Below, piece by piece: positions 42,498-53,654 of a DNA stretch of 64,000 bases; the first letter of the stretch is position 1, and each line of letters starts with the position of its first letter. The translations under genes were made by a program, and so were the position numbers. The DNA comes from Actinostola sp. cb2023 (lineage: Eukaryota; Cnidaria; Anthozoa; Actiniaria; Actinostolidae): the NCBI GenBank assembly GCA_033675265.1, contig JAUJYZ010000209.1, positions 790,045 through 854,044 on the forward strand, given 5' to 3'. A model generated the notes under the pieces. That model had not been told where the DNA came from. It saw only the letters and a list, made by a program, of their open reading frames with translations, and did no database searches.

Positions 42498-43925
42498 CAA
42501 GAGACCATAATACTAAGAGAGCGAATCTCGTACTGATGTGTGGCCCATGCTCGTGGCGCTAAATCTATTTTTAGTAAACCGGAAGGTGAGCACACTTCAG
42601 CGAAATCTGACTTCCGGCAGAAAAAACTCTTTCGGTAAAACGCCGGCTAGCTGTGAATGTTGTTATTGCTGTTATCATAATGGTAAAATTAAAATTAAAA
42701 CTCTTGCAACAAAGGACAAGACTGGAAGTAAAAACAAAAAAAACTGACTTCAAGTCCTAACTACGACTAGTCGTCGGTTTTTATTGCAAACTGGTTTTGA
42801 GAAACGACAACAATCAAGCGACAAGTTTTCAAACATCGCTAGGTAGAAATAGCACACACTTTAATTTACAGTCGTTGGCGAAGAAAGAAAGATCTATACA
42901 CGCTTACCTTCACCAATCTTGTTTGAATCACTCGTATTCGTATTAAAGCCGTGTTGACTCAGTTTCACTTTCACTCTCAGGTTGTTGTTGTGTTGTTGTT
43001 GGGTTTTTTTAACTCCTAAAATACTCCTAGTGATGTACGAGTCACCAAACAGATCCAAAGAGATTCATAGTAAGCTTATGTGTTTCACTTTGAAGGAATA
43101 GTTTAGAAGATATTTTTCGTCTTTGAACGTGTTTTTGAAGCGGCTGTTCATCGTGCTATAAAACTGCGAAAACTCAAGGCCAAAAGCAAGCACATTTCTT
43201 TGTGAGTTGTGAAGCGAGGCCGAAGTTTCTTCTTTTTTCGTCGAATTCAGTACTTTCAATCCATAAGTCATCGATTCCATCTTTTCTTGTGAATACTCTC
43301 TAATTGTTCAAAGCAATAAACGAAGAACTGGAAGTACAAATATCAGCGACAATCAGCAGGCTTGTAGTTGTAGTTTTTGGTTTCCATGTGAGTTGGTCAA
43401 TCCCGACTCACCATATGCAGGTGATGTTTTTTTTTACTCTTTTCAAACTTTACAACTCCTTTTCAAAGAAATCAATCCCTTACGGTGTTATATGAAGCCA
43501 TTTCATGTAGAATAGCATAGGTTGAACGACACAATCGATCTAATTTCTTGTTTGAATTTGATTCCGCAGCAGATTTCTTATTTACATAAATGGCGGGAAG
43601 CCGCGGCGCGGCCGCGTTCAAAGATCGAAAATTCAAAAATGCTTTCAACTTTCAAAGCCGGACTGAAATTCACTGTCTTTACCGTAGCAGTTTTCAATTT
43701 ACTGTCGTCTTTTGACATGAACGTTATCATCCCGAAATTTACGAGCTTTTAAGCTATGTTTTCTTGATTTTTTAAAGCGTTTTAGCGGAAGAGATTTTAT
43801 CTGCCGGAAGTAAAATTTTACTGATGTGTGCTCACCTTCCGGTTTACTAAAAATAGATTTAGCGCCACGAGCATATCCCAACCATCATTCCGCGCGATTC
43901 GCTCTCTTAGTATTATGGTCTCTTG
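42498..43925. mobile_element. Non-autonomous TIR element, 7-bp target duplication
   Basis: Left end caagagaccataatactaag and right end cttagtattatggtctcttg. The arms extend to about 120 bp (including gctcgtggcgctaaatctat/atagatttagcgccacgagc and ccggaaggtgagcaca). Both flanks carry ttagttc (42491-42497, 43926-43932). 1.4-kb interior with no transposase. Confidence 0.85.
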
Positions 43926-43932
43926 TTAGTTC

Positions 43933-44067
43933 TTATTAACCGAGCGGGAGGTCTGTACAGGAAAATCTTGACCGAGGTCGTGAAAGTACAGACCGAGCGC
44001 AGCGAGGTCTGTACCACGACCGAGGTCAAGATTTTCCTGTACAGACCGACCAAGCTCGGTTAATAAG
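43933..44067. repeat. Palindrome, cttattaaccgagc type, copy 1
   Basis: Arms attaaccgagcgggaggtctgtacaggaaa... and its inverse around a core of cagaccgagcgcagcgaggtctg. Almost perfect over 135 bp. It abuts the TIR element's target duplication. Confidence 0.92.
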
Positions 44068-45076
44068 ATATTTATTATATGGCCATTTCAACAACAACAA
44101 CAAAGTAATTTTGAGTTTTTCGCTGAACGTTTTATTGACACTGAAGCGTGCGTAAATAAGCCTACTTGACTCAGCGAATCCAGTAAATTAAACATCAAAA
44201 CTTGAATGAAGTAAAGCGTGTTTTTATAAATATATTTCAAACGGCAGATGCCGTTATAAACACAAAAATATTCACAATCCATTTTAAAGTCATTTTAGGT
44301 AAAGAAAAACGTAAGAAAAGACAACAAACACGCTTACTTTCCTTTCACCAATCTTGTCACTCGTGTAGGTTGTCACTCATCATCATGCAGTTTCAGCGAA
44401 TTTGTTTTTGTTTAGCCTTGTGAAAACTCTTCAAACGCCACAACGATAATTACAAGATACCATTAAAGCACATCCAAGAATAAATTGAAGTCACTTTTTG
44501 ACGAAATAGTTTGAAGAGACGAAAATATGTCTTTGAAAGTCTTCGGCAGCTTTGCATCCACACGCTACAACAGCCTTTTTGCCGAGCGAAAAACCAGCAA
44601 TTTTCACGACTTTATCCTTAGATTTTCCATCGGATTTAGTACTTTAATGCACTGTCAAATCGATTCCATCTATTCTCTTAATTGTTCAAGGCAGAACACC
44701 AAGAAGAAACTACAAACAGCGACCTTCTTCATGCAGGGTTCTTGTAGCTTCTTGTTGAGTTAATTTGGCAGTAGGTTTCGTCTTGACGACTTGAGTTCCA
44801 TGTTGTTCATTCAATCCTACAGACCACGACACAAGGCGACTTTTTGGACTCTGTTCGAACTTAAACAACTTCTTTCCATTTAAAATAAGTTGCTGTGATG
44901 CTTTTTTCATGATTTCAGTCAAAATTAATATCAGCTGTCGGACCGGTTTTCAAGCCGGTCTTCCTCGGAGAATCTAGACCGGAAAAACGGTCTTAATATC
45001 CGATTTCATCCAATCAGATTGCTCGATTTGCTAGCGTCCAGGCTCCAAGAAACTCGGCCATATAATAATTAGGTCA
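44068..45076. other. Filler between two palindromes, no gene seen
   Basis: About 1 kb bounded by two copies of the same palindrome. The short open frames have no recognisable domain. gaccggttttcaagccggtc near 44940 is a small hairpin. Confidence 0.5.
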
Positions 45077-45210
45077 TATTAACCGAGCGGGAGGTCTGTA
45101 CAGGAAAATCTTGACTGAGGTCGTGAAAGTACAGACCGAGCGCAGCGAGGTCTGTACCACGACCGAGGTCAAGATTTTCCTGTACAGACCGACCAAGCTC
45201 GGTTAATAAG
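45077..45210. repeat. Palindrome, same family, copy 2
   Basis: Nearly identical to 43933-44067 (one substitution in ttgactgaggtc). The pair brackets a 1-kb segment in direct orientation within the hAT-like element. Confidence 0.92.
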
Positions 45211-45914
45211 AGTTTTATTATATGACCATTTTAGTAAACTAAAAATTAACTCATTTTATTTGCATCACTACATAACTTGTTTGAAAACCGGTTTTACAAG
45301 AAATTTTGTGAAGCGAGGTATTTCTAGCTCGATGCTGAATAACTAAAACAAACTTAAAATCAAACGTTTCCTCGACTTTGGCGTTGAAAACATTGCAATA
45401 CACGGAGGAACTATGGATTTTTGATAAAAAAGAACAAGAATGGTGAAGAAAATGGCAAGAAAGTTGAGGATTCTGTTGTGTTTTGAATAAAATTGTAGTT
45501 GAAGTGCGCGCGCTACTGTCGCTATCATCACGTCGTCATCGAGCGCGCGCTGGGTTTGTTTTCTTCAGAATTTTGGTGTTTTTCAGTGAAATACTCCTAA
45601 TGTTTTGCTTAATGTTTTTCATATATATTGTTAGGAGTGAAATTTGAACTCTTTGAAAACGCACGAGTTCACATTTCTTCCAAATTGCACTCGAAACCAT
45701 ATGATAGAAACAATGTTTACAGATTTTAAGATGCATGTGCGGACCGGTTATTACGGGAGAATCTAGACCGGTCCGAGAAAGAATCTAACCAATCAAATTG
45801 CTTGATTTGCTAGATACCAGGCTTCGAGATACTCGGTCATTTAATAAATACATATATTAAGGATTTTAAATTGTACGCACGTGCGTACGGGCGTATATGC
45901 ACGCTACGCCCCTG

Positions 45915-46249
45915 CTGTGAAAAGCTTAATCTTCAAGACTTCTGTTTTGTTTGAAGTCTGACAATAGTATTTATTGGCCGGTCTTTAATTGTGATTATTG
46001 ACTATGACGTGAGTAACCCCTTGGTGCCTCGTTGGACAAAAAAAAAAATTTGAAAATTGTTTTCACAATAAGTTTTTAAAATAATGACAATGGATTCTTA
46101 GATGAATTGTTCCTGTTTAATGATGTATTTCAGCCATACCTCCTTGACCAGAATCTGAAAATGTATTTTTCACCGAAAATCGTCACAAGTCAATGATAAT
46201 CGCTAGAAGTATATAACAAAAAATTACACACGGACTCGCCCTTTTAGAG
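45915..46249. other. Former GPCR upstream flank
   Basis: About 335 bp beyond the hAT-like element. Nothing recognised. It should hold the displaced promoter of the GPCR. Confidence 0.4.
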
Positions 46250-46320
46250 GCGGATAAGAAACTGCGGTAGAAGAACGGCGGGAAGGTGACGGCTAGGAAT
46301 CGCTCGAAGGAGAACTTGAA
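46250..46320 (-). pseudogene. Fragment of a second GPCR copy (TM3-loop 2)
   Basis: On minus it reads FSFERFLAVTFP, then FFYRSFLSA, matching SFERFLAVAFPFFYRSFLS of the GPCR at 34117-33417, with one extra codon. DNA identity is high (ctgcggtagaagaacggc...ctaggaatcgctcgaaggag). Only about 70 bp survive, so a relic of a tandem paralogue. Confidence 0.8.
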
Positions 46321-46859
46321 CTTGGAGGCGTCACTGAGGATAGCGCTAAATGATTGAAATAGCTCAATAATGCTATATCATCATATTTCCTTTAACTAAG
46401 AGAAAAAACAATTCGCAATGTGCTATTTAGTAATATTTAGTACTCTCCCGATCTTCACACATTTGGACCATTTTCTTCTTTATTAAAAAATCTAAAACTC
46501 ATAAGAGCTGCCCTTCTTTAGGAGTTATATACTCATTCAGGAGAAAATATTGGCAAGTAGGTGGTAATAAAATCAATATTTTTGTTTTTAATTAGTTATA
46601 TTCTGTTTTTGTAAGTCTTACTATTTGCTAAGTGGTTCTGCCGGAATTATCCGGTCACGGAAAGTTACACCCATTCAACGTGCATTCGCTTTAAGTGGTC
46701 TTGTTTGGTACAGAATGTTCATGAAGTGAATATGATATGATATGAATACGATCTCACCTTTGATAATACTTCTGAGGCGAATAACTAATTGTAATTTATA
46801 AGTGAGCACAATAAAGTTGTTCTTGTGTGACTAAATATAGTATGAATTGAATGAGTATA
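46321..46859. other. No gene recognised
   Basis: AT-rich interval. No domain or repeat recognised. Confidence 0.5.
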
Positions 46860-47158
46860 CAGCTATTTCAAAAAACGTTGTCTCGTGCTTCGTGCGCATT
46901 GCACATTGCGTTTTGCATATGATTATACTGAGAATCATTTTTCTACTCACTGATCTCAACATGTCGACAAACCAAATAACTTTCCATCGAAGCACATCAC
47001 TATATATGGTGGCGGCATAACTGTTTTATACACCTACGATCGATTACACAATGCAAAGTGCAATACGCAAAGTGCAATACGCAAAGTGCAATACGCAAAG
47101 TGCAATACGCAATGTGCAATACGCACGAAACACGAGAGAACGTTTTTTGAAATAGCTG
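46860..47158. mobile_element. Tc1/mariner-type MITE with TA duplication
   Basis: Ends cagctatttcaaaaaacgtt and aacgttttttgaaatagctg, exact inverses, flanked on both sides by TA (46858-46859, 47159-47160). The interior contains about five 15-bp repeats gtgcaatacgcaaa near 47050-47125. 299 bp, no coding. Confidence 0.85.
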
Positions 47159-47160
47159 TA

Positions 47161-48260
47161 TAACTCCTATCCCGGTACGGTTTTCCTGCGAAACATGTTT
47201 TACCTTCTCATATTTGCACGCTGTGGTTTTGTTCTGGAAATCTCCAGAGATTATTGATTGCAAATCAGATATTGTATAAATGTTGTTTGGTTGAAAAACA
47301 TTAAAGCTGACGGCCTTTCCATCAAATAATGTAGCGCGGATTTTAGAGTTCTCTGATTTTGAAAAACATGACAGTTGTTCATTCAGTCAACTACATTAAA
47401 CGTGCATGGCTTATTGAATTTAACCAGACATACTTGCAATCGTTTTAAAAAGGAAAGGATTAGCATTTATATAGCGCACTTTCTATGTGTATATAATTAC
47501 TCAAATGCGATTTTTACAAAGCTCACAGAGCTAGAGAGATACAGATTGCTCAGCAGTTTCCAATCACGCAATCAGACTGTTATGTCCGGGAAAAATAAAT
47601 CCCCTATTCTTTGTCAATTAACACAACAGGTTCTTTTACGTAATAATAATAATAATAAGAAACTAATTGGAGACACCTATCTACCCCACCCGAATTTCTA
47701 TTTACACCATTTACGTCCCCTTTATATCGGTTAGAAAAGAAAGGAGACAAGACTGACGGCTGCCCAAGGACTTTTCATGTATTTATTCTATATGTAGTCT
47801 CGGCATATTAGCATTTGTTTTGCAAGTAAACAGTCCTATCAAACTGAGTTGAAATAAAGTTAATCATCATCTCGGCCGGGAATTGAACCCATCCTCCCAC
47901 ACAAACCGGCGCTCTAACAAACTAACCGAAAAAGCAACGAAAACTACCCCATTTTAAAAGAAGTTGAAATCAAGCTGTGCGGCTAATGAATTTGCGAACA
48001 CCATGAATCCATGCGAACACCAATGCAGCGCCGGCTAACAAGCTGCTAACAAGATAGTTTGCACATCAAATAAACAAATATCTTGGCCGAGAAATGATCA
48101 CCTCGGAGTTCACCGTCGTACTTAAGCAGTTTTATTACGTAAACCAAGCCTAATTAACTTGATGTCTGGTCCTGATGTGTTTTCAACTTGAAGGTAATTG
48201 AACTCCCACTCGCAATATCAAGTCGGCCTGTTGTTCAAAAGTAGATTTTTCTTAAGTTAA
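47161..48260. other. No protein gene recognised
   Basis: The longest frame (47375-47734) has no domain. A short AAT run lies at 47641-47658. Confidence 0.45.
47871..47944 (-). mobile_element. Possible tRNA-derived SINE head
   Basis: On minus it has a B box-like ggttcaattcc and an A box-like ttagtttgttagagcgcc about 30 nt before it. The acceptor stem does not pair convincingly, so I regard it as a SINE or tRNA relic, not a tRNA. Confidence 0.4.
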
Positions 48261-48261
48261 A

Positions 48262-48373
48262 ATTCAAAGAAAATAAGCTAAACCTACGCTGTTTTTTGAC
48301 GGATTTATTCCAGATTTATTCGGAATAAATCCGTCAAAAAACAGCGTAGATGAAGCTTATTTTCTTTGAATAT
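48262..48373. repeat. Foldback element, about 50-bp arms
   Basis: attcaaagaaaataagct and agcttattttctttgaat are inverse ends. acctacgctgttttttgacg/cgtcaaaaaacagcgtag continue the arms to a short gatttattc loop. Confidence 0.9.
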
Positions 48374-49192
48374 CATTTTGTTGTTCCTGTTGGTATTATA
48401 TTACAGTGTGTTGTGATTCGAAAGAGTGATGTGAGATGATGGGATACTACCTCGAAGCATCACTCGCATTGCCAAGACTCAGACGGCGCTGCGGTCGGAT
48501 AAACAGTCTAGCAATAGCATAAACATGGAGACGTTTATGAATGTTCATTTTCGGCTACCAAACAAAAGTCAACCAAAACAATACATTAAAAATATACCTA
48601 AATGAAGAACGAAGACAGAGGAATATTAGCGAGTGACGTTGAAAATATATATCGAAAAGAATAACTATAAAGCACATTCAGCTGTACGTAACACCGCTAT
48701 GTAGTTCAACGCATTATGTCTTTAGCGAACTGAGGAGGTTGAGAAAACGAAACTAGTTTTCGCTAAGTAAGTTAATAAAGTGCGTAAAGGAATGAAATGA
48801 AGGTATAGAACCTCGTCTTGTGTACTATGACATTTACAAAGTCCTTTGGGGTCTCGGCAAAAGAAATATCAGAGAAGTTTAATATCTTGTTCTCAGTCAA
48901 TGGTTTTTGTATATTGAAGTTCATGTATTATACACTCAAGACAACCAACACCAAGTACTTGCTAGCTATTTTGCCCTTGGATATCATTTTTCAGCCAAAA
49001 ATGTGTGAATGCTTTTTATGCGAAGAGACGAGATGAAGAGAAATGAAGCTTGTGTGTCTTCATATCATTATTATTGGTACTTTTGTCGACCACTTTTATC
49101 ATGAGCACCTGGCTCGGGAGAATGGGCAGCCACTCCCTCTGTAACCGACACAAAATAAATTTTGTGTTGTGTTGTGTTGTATTATATTATAT
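48374..49192. other. No gene recognised
   Basis: AT-rich DNA with no domain. A ttgtg/ttata run lies near 49160-49200. Confidence 0.5.
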
Positions 49193-49301
49193 TATATTGT
49201 ATTGTATTGTATATTTTTGTTTGGTGAGAGTACCCTGGTCTCATGTTTTCACCGCTAAGACCAGGGTACTCTCACCAAACAAAAATATACAATACAATAT
49301 A
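49193..49301. repeat. Hairpin element
   Basis: tatattgtattgtattgtat...tttggtgagagtaccctggt and the inverse accagggtactctcaccaaa. Arms of about 48 bp with a ctcatgttttcaccgctaa loop. Confidence 0.9.
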
Positions 49302-49479
49302 ATATAAAACTTGGTCTTTGTTTGTCTCTGATGTTTTCTGCCATACCACGTCCATCATTTTGACTGGTCATTTTGACTGGCCATGTTAAAGATCCGGTTC
49401 ACGCCTCAAGTGATTTACCAGGGGTTCGAGGGTGTGTCTTCTACCCAATCACTATTCATCATTCTTTCTCTTTGATTAG

Positions 49480-49638
49480 TGACTCCAACCCCGAGTGACG
49501 ACTGTCCCGCCAACTTCATTAAGTTCGATGGTAACTGTTACCTGACGTCGTATACCAAGTCTAGCTGGAATGAAGCCAAGCAGAAGTGTAAGTCGTATAG
49601 TGCGGATCTTATCAGCATTCACAGTTCCGTTGAACAAG
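49480..49638 (+). CDS. CTLD I, first half
   Basis: 159 bp, phase 1 to 1, acceptor ttgattag, donor gtaagt. It encodes DDCPANFIKFDGNCYL, SWNEAKQKC, ADLISIHSSVEQG, the N-terminal half of a CTLD. No signal-peptide exon was found upstream, so this could continue the gene ending at 29025 (phase-compatible) or belong to a separate paralogue whose start is hidden. Confidence 0.87.
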
Positions 49639-49716
49639 GTAAGTCTCCTTGAATACGTGATTAATGTCATGCGATAAAGAAATATCAGTGTGTATGGATT
49701 CCAACAAAGCACAAAG

Positions 49717-50352
49717 GGATGCAATACCCCAGTACCTATCGTGGCTCCGTCCCAAGGGGTGCAATACCCCAGTACCTATCGTGGCTCCGTCCCAAGGGGT
49801 GCAATACCCCAGTACCTATCGTGGCTCCGTCCCAAGGGATGCAATACCCCAGTACCTATCGTGGCTCCGTCCCAAGGGATGCAATACCCCAGTACCTATC
49901 ATGGCTCCGTCCCAAGGGATGCAATACCCCAGTACCTATCGTGGCTCCGCCCCAAGGGATGCAATACCCCAGTACCTATCGTGGCTCCGTCCCAAGGGGT
50001 GCAATACCCCAGTACCTATCATGGCTCCGTCCCAAGGGATGCAATACCCCAGTACCTATCGTGGCTCCGCCCCAAGGGATGCAATACCCCAGTACCTATC
50101 ATGGCTCCGTCCCAAGGGATGCAATACCCCAGTACCTATCGTGGCTCCGCCCCAAGGGGTGCAATAGCCCAGTACCTATCGTGGCTCCGTCCCAAGGGGT
50201 GCAATACCCCAGTACCTATCGTGGCTCCGTCCCAAGGGGTGCAATACCCCAGTACCTATCATGGCTCCGTCCCAAGGGATGCAATACCCCAGTACCTATC
50301 GTGGCTCCGTCCCAAGGGGTGCAATAGCCCAGTACCTATCGTGGCTCCGTCC
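49717..50352 (+). repeat. 40-bp minisatellite, about 16 copies
   Basis: Unit gcaataccccagtacctatc plus gtggctccgtcccaaggggt, 40 bp, differing mainly at ggg(g/a)t, (g/a)tggctcc and cg(t/c)ccc. Three frames stay open for 160-245 codons because the unit lacks stops, which does not indicate coding. It lies inside the intron splitting CTLD I. Confidence 0.95.
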
Positions 50353-50460
50353 GAAGGGAAGGAATCCATCATTTGTCTACATGTAACCACAATATCTTGT
50401 AACACTAAATCAGTAACTATTTGCTGATCGACGCAATCTTATAAACTTATAAAGGCTCTG

Positions 50461-51480
50461 ACACACGATGAAACTTGTCTTGCAACATTGCGCGCAACGG
50501 TTGCAGAAGTAAGATTAGAACATTGCGCGCAACGTTGCATCGTGTGACACCCCAAGAAACTCTTGTTGCGCGCAACGTTGCATCGTGTGACACCCCAAGA
50601 AACTCTTGTTGCGCGCAACGTTGCATCGTGTGACACCCCAAGAAACTCTTGTCGCGCGCAACGGTTGCAGAAGTAAGATTAGAACGTTGCGCGCAACGTT
50701 GCATCGTGTGACACCCCAAGAAACTCTTGTTGCACGCAACGGTTGCAGAAGTAAGATTAGAACGTTGCGCGCAACGTTGCATCGTGTGACACCCCAAGAA
50801 ACTCTTGTTGCGCGCAACGGTTGCAGAAGTAAGATTAGAACATTGCGCGCAACGGTTGCAGAAGTAAGATTAGAACGTTGCGCGCAACGTTGCATCGTGT
50901 GACACCCCAAGAAACCCTTGTTGCGCGCAACGGTTGCAGAAGTAAGATTAGAACGTTGCGCGCAACGTTGCATCGTGTGACACCCCAAGAAACTCTTGTT
51001 GCGCGCAACGGTTGCAGAAGTAAGATTAGAACGTTGCGCGCAACGTTGCATCGTGTGACACCCCAAGAAACTCTTGTTGCGCGCAACGGTTGCAGAAGTA
51101 AGATTAGAACATTGCGCGCAACGGTTGCAGAAGTAAGATTAGAACGTTGCGCGCAACGTTGCATCGTGTGACACCCCAAGAAACTCTTGTTGCGCGCAAC
51201 GGTTGCAGAAGTAAGATTAGAACGTTGCGCGCAACGTTGCATCGTGTGACACCCCAAGAAACCCTTGTTGCGCGCAACGGTTGCAGAAGTAAGATTAGAA
51301 CGTTGCGCGCAACGTTGCATCGTGTGACACCCCAAGAAACTCTTGTTGCGCGCAACGGTTGCAGAAGTAAGATTAATTAGAACATTGCGCGCAACGGTTG
51401 CAGAAGTAAGATTAGAACGTTGCGCGCAACGTTGCATCGTGTGACACCCCAAGAAACTGTTGTTGCGCGCAACGTTTCAA
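50461..51480 (-). repeat. 78-bp minisatellite rich in gttgcgcgcaac palindromes
   Basis: Unit: acgttgcgcgcaacgttgca, tcgtgtgacaccccaagaaa, ctcttgttgcgcgcaacggt and tgcagaagtaagattagaac. Some units lack the middle or are duplicated in part. Each unit holds gcgcgc-centred palindromes. Long open frames on both strands are by-products. Same intron as the previous repeat, ending about 75 bp before the next exon. Confidence 0.93.
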
Positions 51481-51557
51481 GAAAAGTTACATCGTGTGTC
51501 TCTCTAAACGTGTTCTAAAACGCATGATGTCGAACAGTTTTAAACGTTTACTTCCAG

Positions 51558-51824
51558 CTTTCTTAGTGCGTAATATGGTCCACTTTGTTGGCGATATGTG
51601 GATGGGTCTTACACGACAAAACGCTGTCATTGGGTTCACGTGGTCTGATCAAAGTAGTCAAGAATTCACACACTGGTCACGTGGACAACCGGGACATCCT
51701 CAGAACAAAAAAACATGTGCGCAGGCGCAAAGTAGTGATGGACGCTGGGCGGAAGTGGATTGCGGGCGCAAGAACGGGTTCATGTGTAAAATCAATAAAG
51801 AAGAACCACACGTGACTCCTTCAT
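51558..51824 (+). CDS. CTLD I, second half
   Basis: 267 bp, phase 1 to 1, acceptor cttccag, donor gtgagt. It encodes MWMGLTRQ, FTWSDQSSQEFTHW, GQPGHPQNKKTC, DGRWAEVDC, GFMCK. QPG replaces EPN/QPD and WAE replaces WND, so Ca2+-dependent sugar binding is doubtful. Confidence 0.87.
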
Positions 51825-52057
51825 GTGAGTGTTTTATTGTAGTTTTAAAAACTAATAAATAAAATTGAGCATTTTTTTTTTAATGTTATAAATATAAGTT
51901 GCAAAAAACAATACTGAGTTCGATTCGGAGTCGGGCATAGCTGAAGTCTTGTCTCGTTGTCAAAGATAAAGATGATTCCGGCTATGAGATATTTTCCCTC
52001 CATTTTCTCCCTGTTCTTATATTTTTAAATAAATTGGCTTTGTTGTTGTTTTCGCAG

Positions 52058-52258
52058 TGCTGGGGCAATGTCTGCCAGGATGGACGAAGTTTGAAAAACA
52101 CTGTTATCGCTTTGAAACAAACAAATTCCTTACTTGGGCCCAGGCTCGTCTCGCTTGTACTCGTCAGGGTGGAGACTTGGCCAGTGTGATGAGTCGCCAA
52201 GAACTTGACTTCCTTATCTATCAACTGAAGGACTTCGCAGTGGCATCCTTGTGGATTG
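52058..52258 (+). CDS. CTLD J, first half
   Basis: 201 bp, phase 1 to 1, acceptor ttcgcag, donor gtaaca. It encodes CLPGWTKFEKHCYRF, LTWAQARLAC, GGDLASVMSRQELDFL and LWIG. Same length and phases as CTLD D's first exon (22216-22416). Confidence 0.9.
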
Positions 52259-52465
52259 GTAACATCTTTCTCCTTTATATAGCCATGACACTGTACTATA
52301 TACTTTATAGAGTCGTTTTCCAGTGGGAGATCTACGGCACGGAGTTACCAACAGCGCGCAAAATCATCGCTCAACCAATCAGAATGCTTGGATAACGCAT
52401 GATCACGGCACGTCACGGCACGAACCGTACCGTAACAATTCCCATTCATACGAAAAACTACACTA

Positions 52466-53222
52466 CTACTACTACCACTACACTTCTACCACTACTACAA
52501 CGCCATATCTAACACTGACACTATTGTTACCACTCATTACTACTGCTTATACCATCACCACAACACTACCACTGTTACTAACACTACACTTCTACCACTA
52601 CTACAACGCCATATCTAACACTGACACTATTGTTACCACTCATTACTACTGCTTATACCATCACCACAACACTACCACTGTTACTAGCACTACACTTCTA
52701 CCACTACTACAACGCCATATCTAACACTGACACTATTGTTACCACTCATTACTACTGCTTATATCATCACCACAACACTACCACTGTTACTAGCACTACA
52801 CTTCTACCACTACTACAACGCCATATCTAACACTGACACTATTGTTACCACTCATTACTACTGCTTATACCATCACCACAACACTACCACTGTTACTAGC
52901 ACTACACTTCTACCACTACTACAACGCCATATCTAACACTGACACTATTGTTACCACTCATTACTACTGCTTATATCATCACCACAACACTACCACTGTT
53001 ACTAACACTACACTTCTACCACTACTACAACGCCATATCTAACACTGACACTATTGTTACCACTCATTACTACTGCTTATACCATCACCACAACACTGCC
53101 ACTGTTACTAACACTACACTTCTACCACTACTACAACGCCATATCTAACACTGACACTATTGTTACCACTCATTACTACTGCTTATATCATCACCACAAC
53201 ACTACCACTGTTACTAGCACTA
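52466..53222 (+). repeat. 106-bp minisatellite, about seven copies
   Basis: Unit starts ttaccactcattactactgc and includes cactacacttctaccactac and aacgccatatctaacactga. The same frame reopens at 52630, 52736, 52842, 52948 and 53054, giving exactly 106 bp. It lies in the intron splitting CTLD J. Confidence 0.95.
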
Positions 53223-53276
53223 ATGTTTATGCCACTGCTTGTAATAACCACTACTTTGTATGGTTTGTGTTGTTAG

Positions 53277-53471
53277 GTCTGAATGACCGTAATTTAGAAG
53301 GTGGCTATCAATGGAGTGATGGAAGTCCTTCATCGTTCATTAACTGGCATGTCAATGAACCAAATGATCCTGGTGGCATAGAAAACTGCGTTGAGATGCA
53401 TGGACGGTCGGGAGACTTTAACGACTTGTTCTGCTCCAAAACTAGAGCTTATATTTGCAAGACCCAACTTG
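53277..53471 (+). CDS. CTLD J, second half, EPN type
   Basis: 195 bp, phase 1 to 1, acceptor ttgttag, donor gtatgt. It encodes GLNDRNLEGGYQWSDG, NEPNDPGG, ENCVEM, DFNDLFC, AYICK. EPN with FND in place of WND: probably still Ca2+ binding and mannose type. Confidence 0.9.
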
Positions 53472-53654
53472 GTATGTTTGTACATAAATATGGTTGTTTT
53501 ACTCTTAGTTTGTACATAGTTAGGAACAGTCATTATATAACGGCCCACTTTTGTGATTTGATTCCCTTAACCCTTTAAATATAGCAATGCATTATAAATC
53601 ACACATTTGTTGAAAATCGGCAATTGGCAATGGCAATGTGCGTACTTAAGATGG

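Larger units (their letters stand above)
40732..45914. mobile_element. 5.2-kb hAT-like TIR element with nested insertions
   Basis: The left end caggggcgtagcgtgc is the exact inverse of the right end gcacgctacgcccctg (16 bp). CAGGGGCG ends are common in hAT elements. The flanks share ctgtg (end of ...gactgtg on the left, ctgtgaaa on the right), so a clean 8-bp duplication is not seen. No transposase is recognised, only nested elements and AT-rich filler. It lies about 25 bp upstream of the GPCR start codon. Confidence 0.65.

Noticed and set aside
49664..50427. Three overlapping plus-strand frames of 167-245 codons
   Set aside because: The 40-bp repeat unit has no stops in any of the three frames. 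It lies between two halves of a split CTLD.
50439..51452. Long frames on both strands with MGCHTMQRCAQRSN and similar repeats
   Set aside because: 78-bp minisatellite artefacts. The same repeat reads open on both strands.
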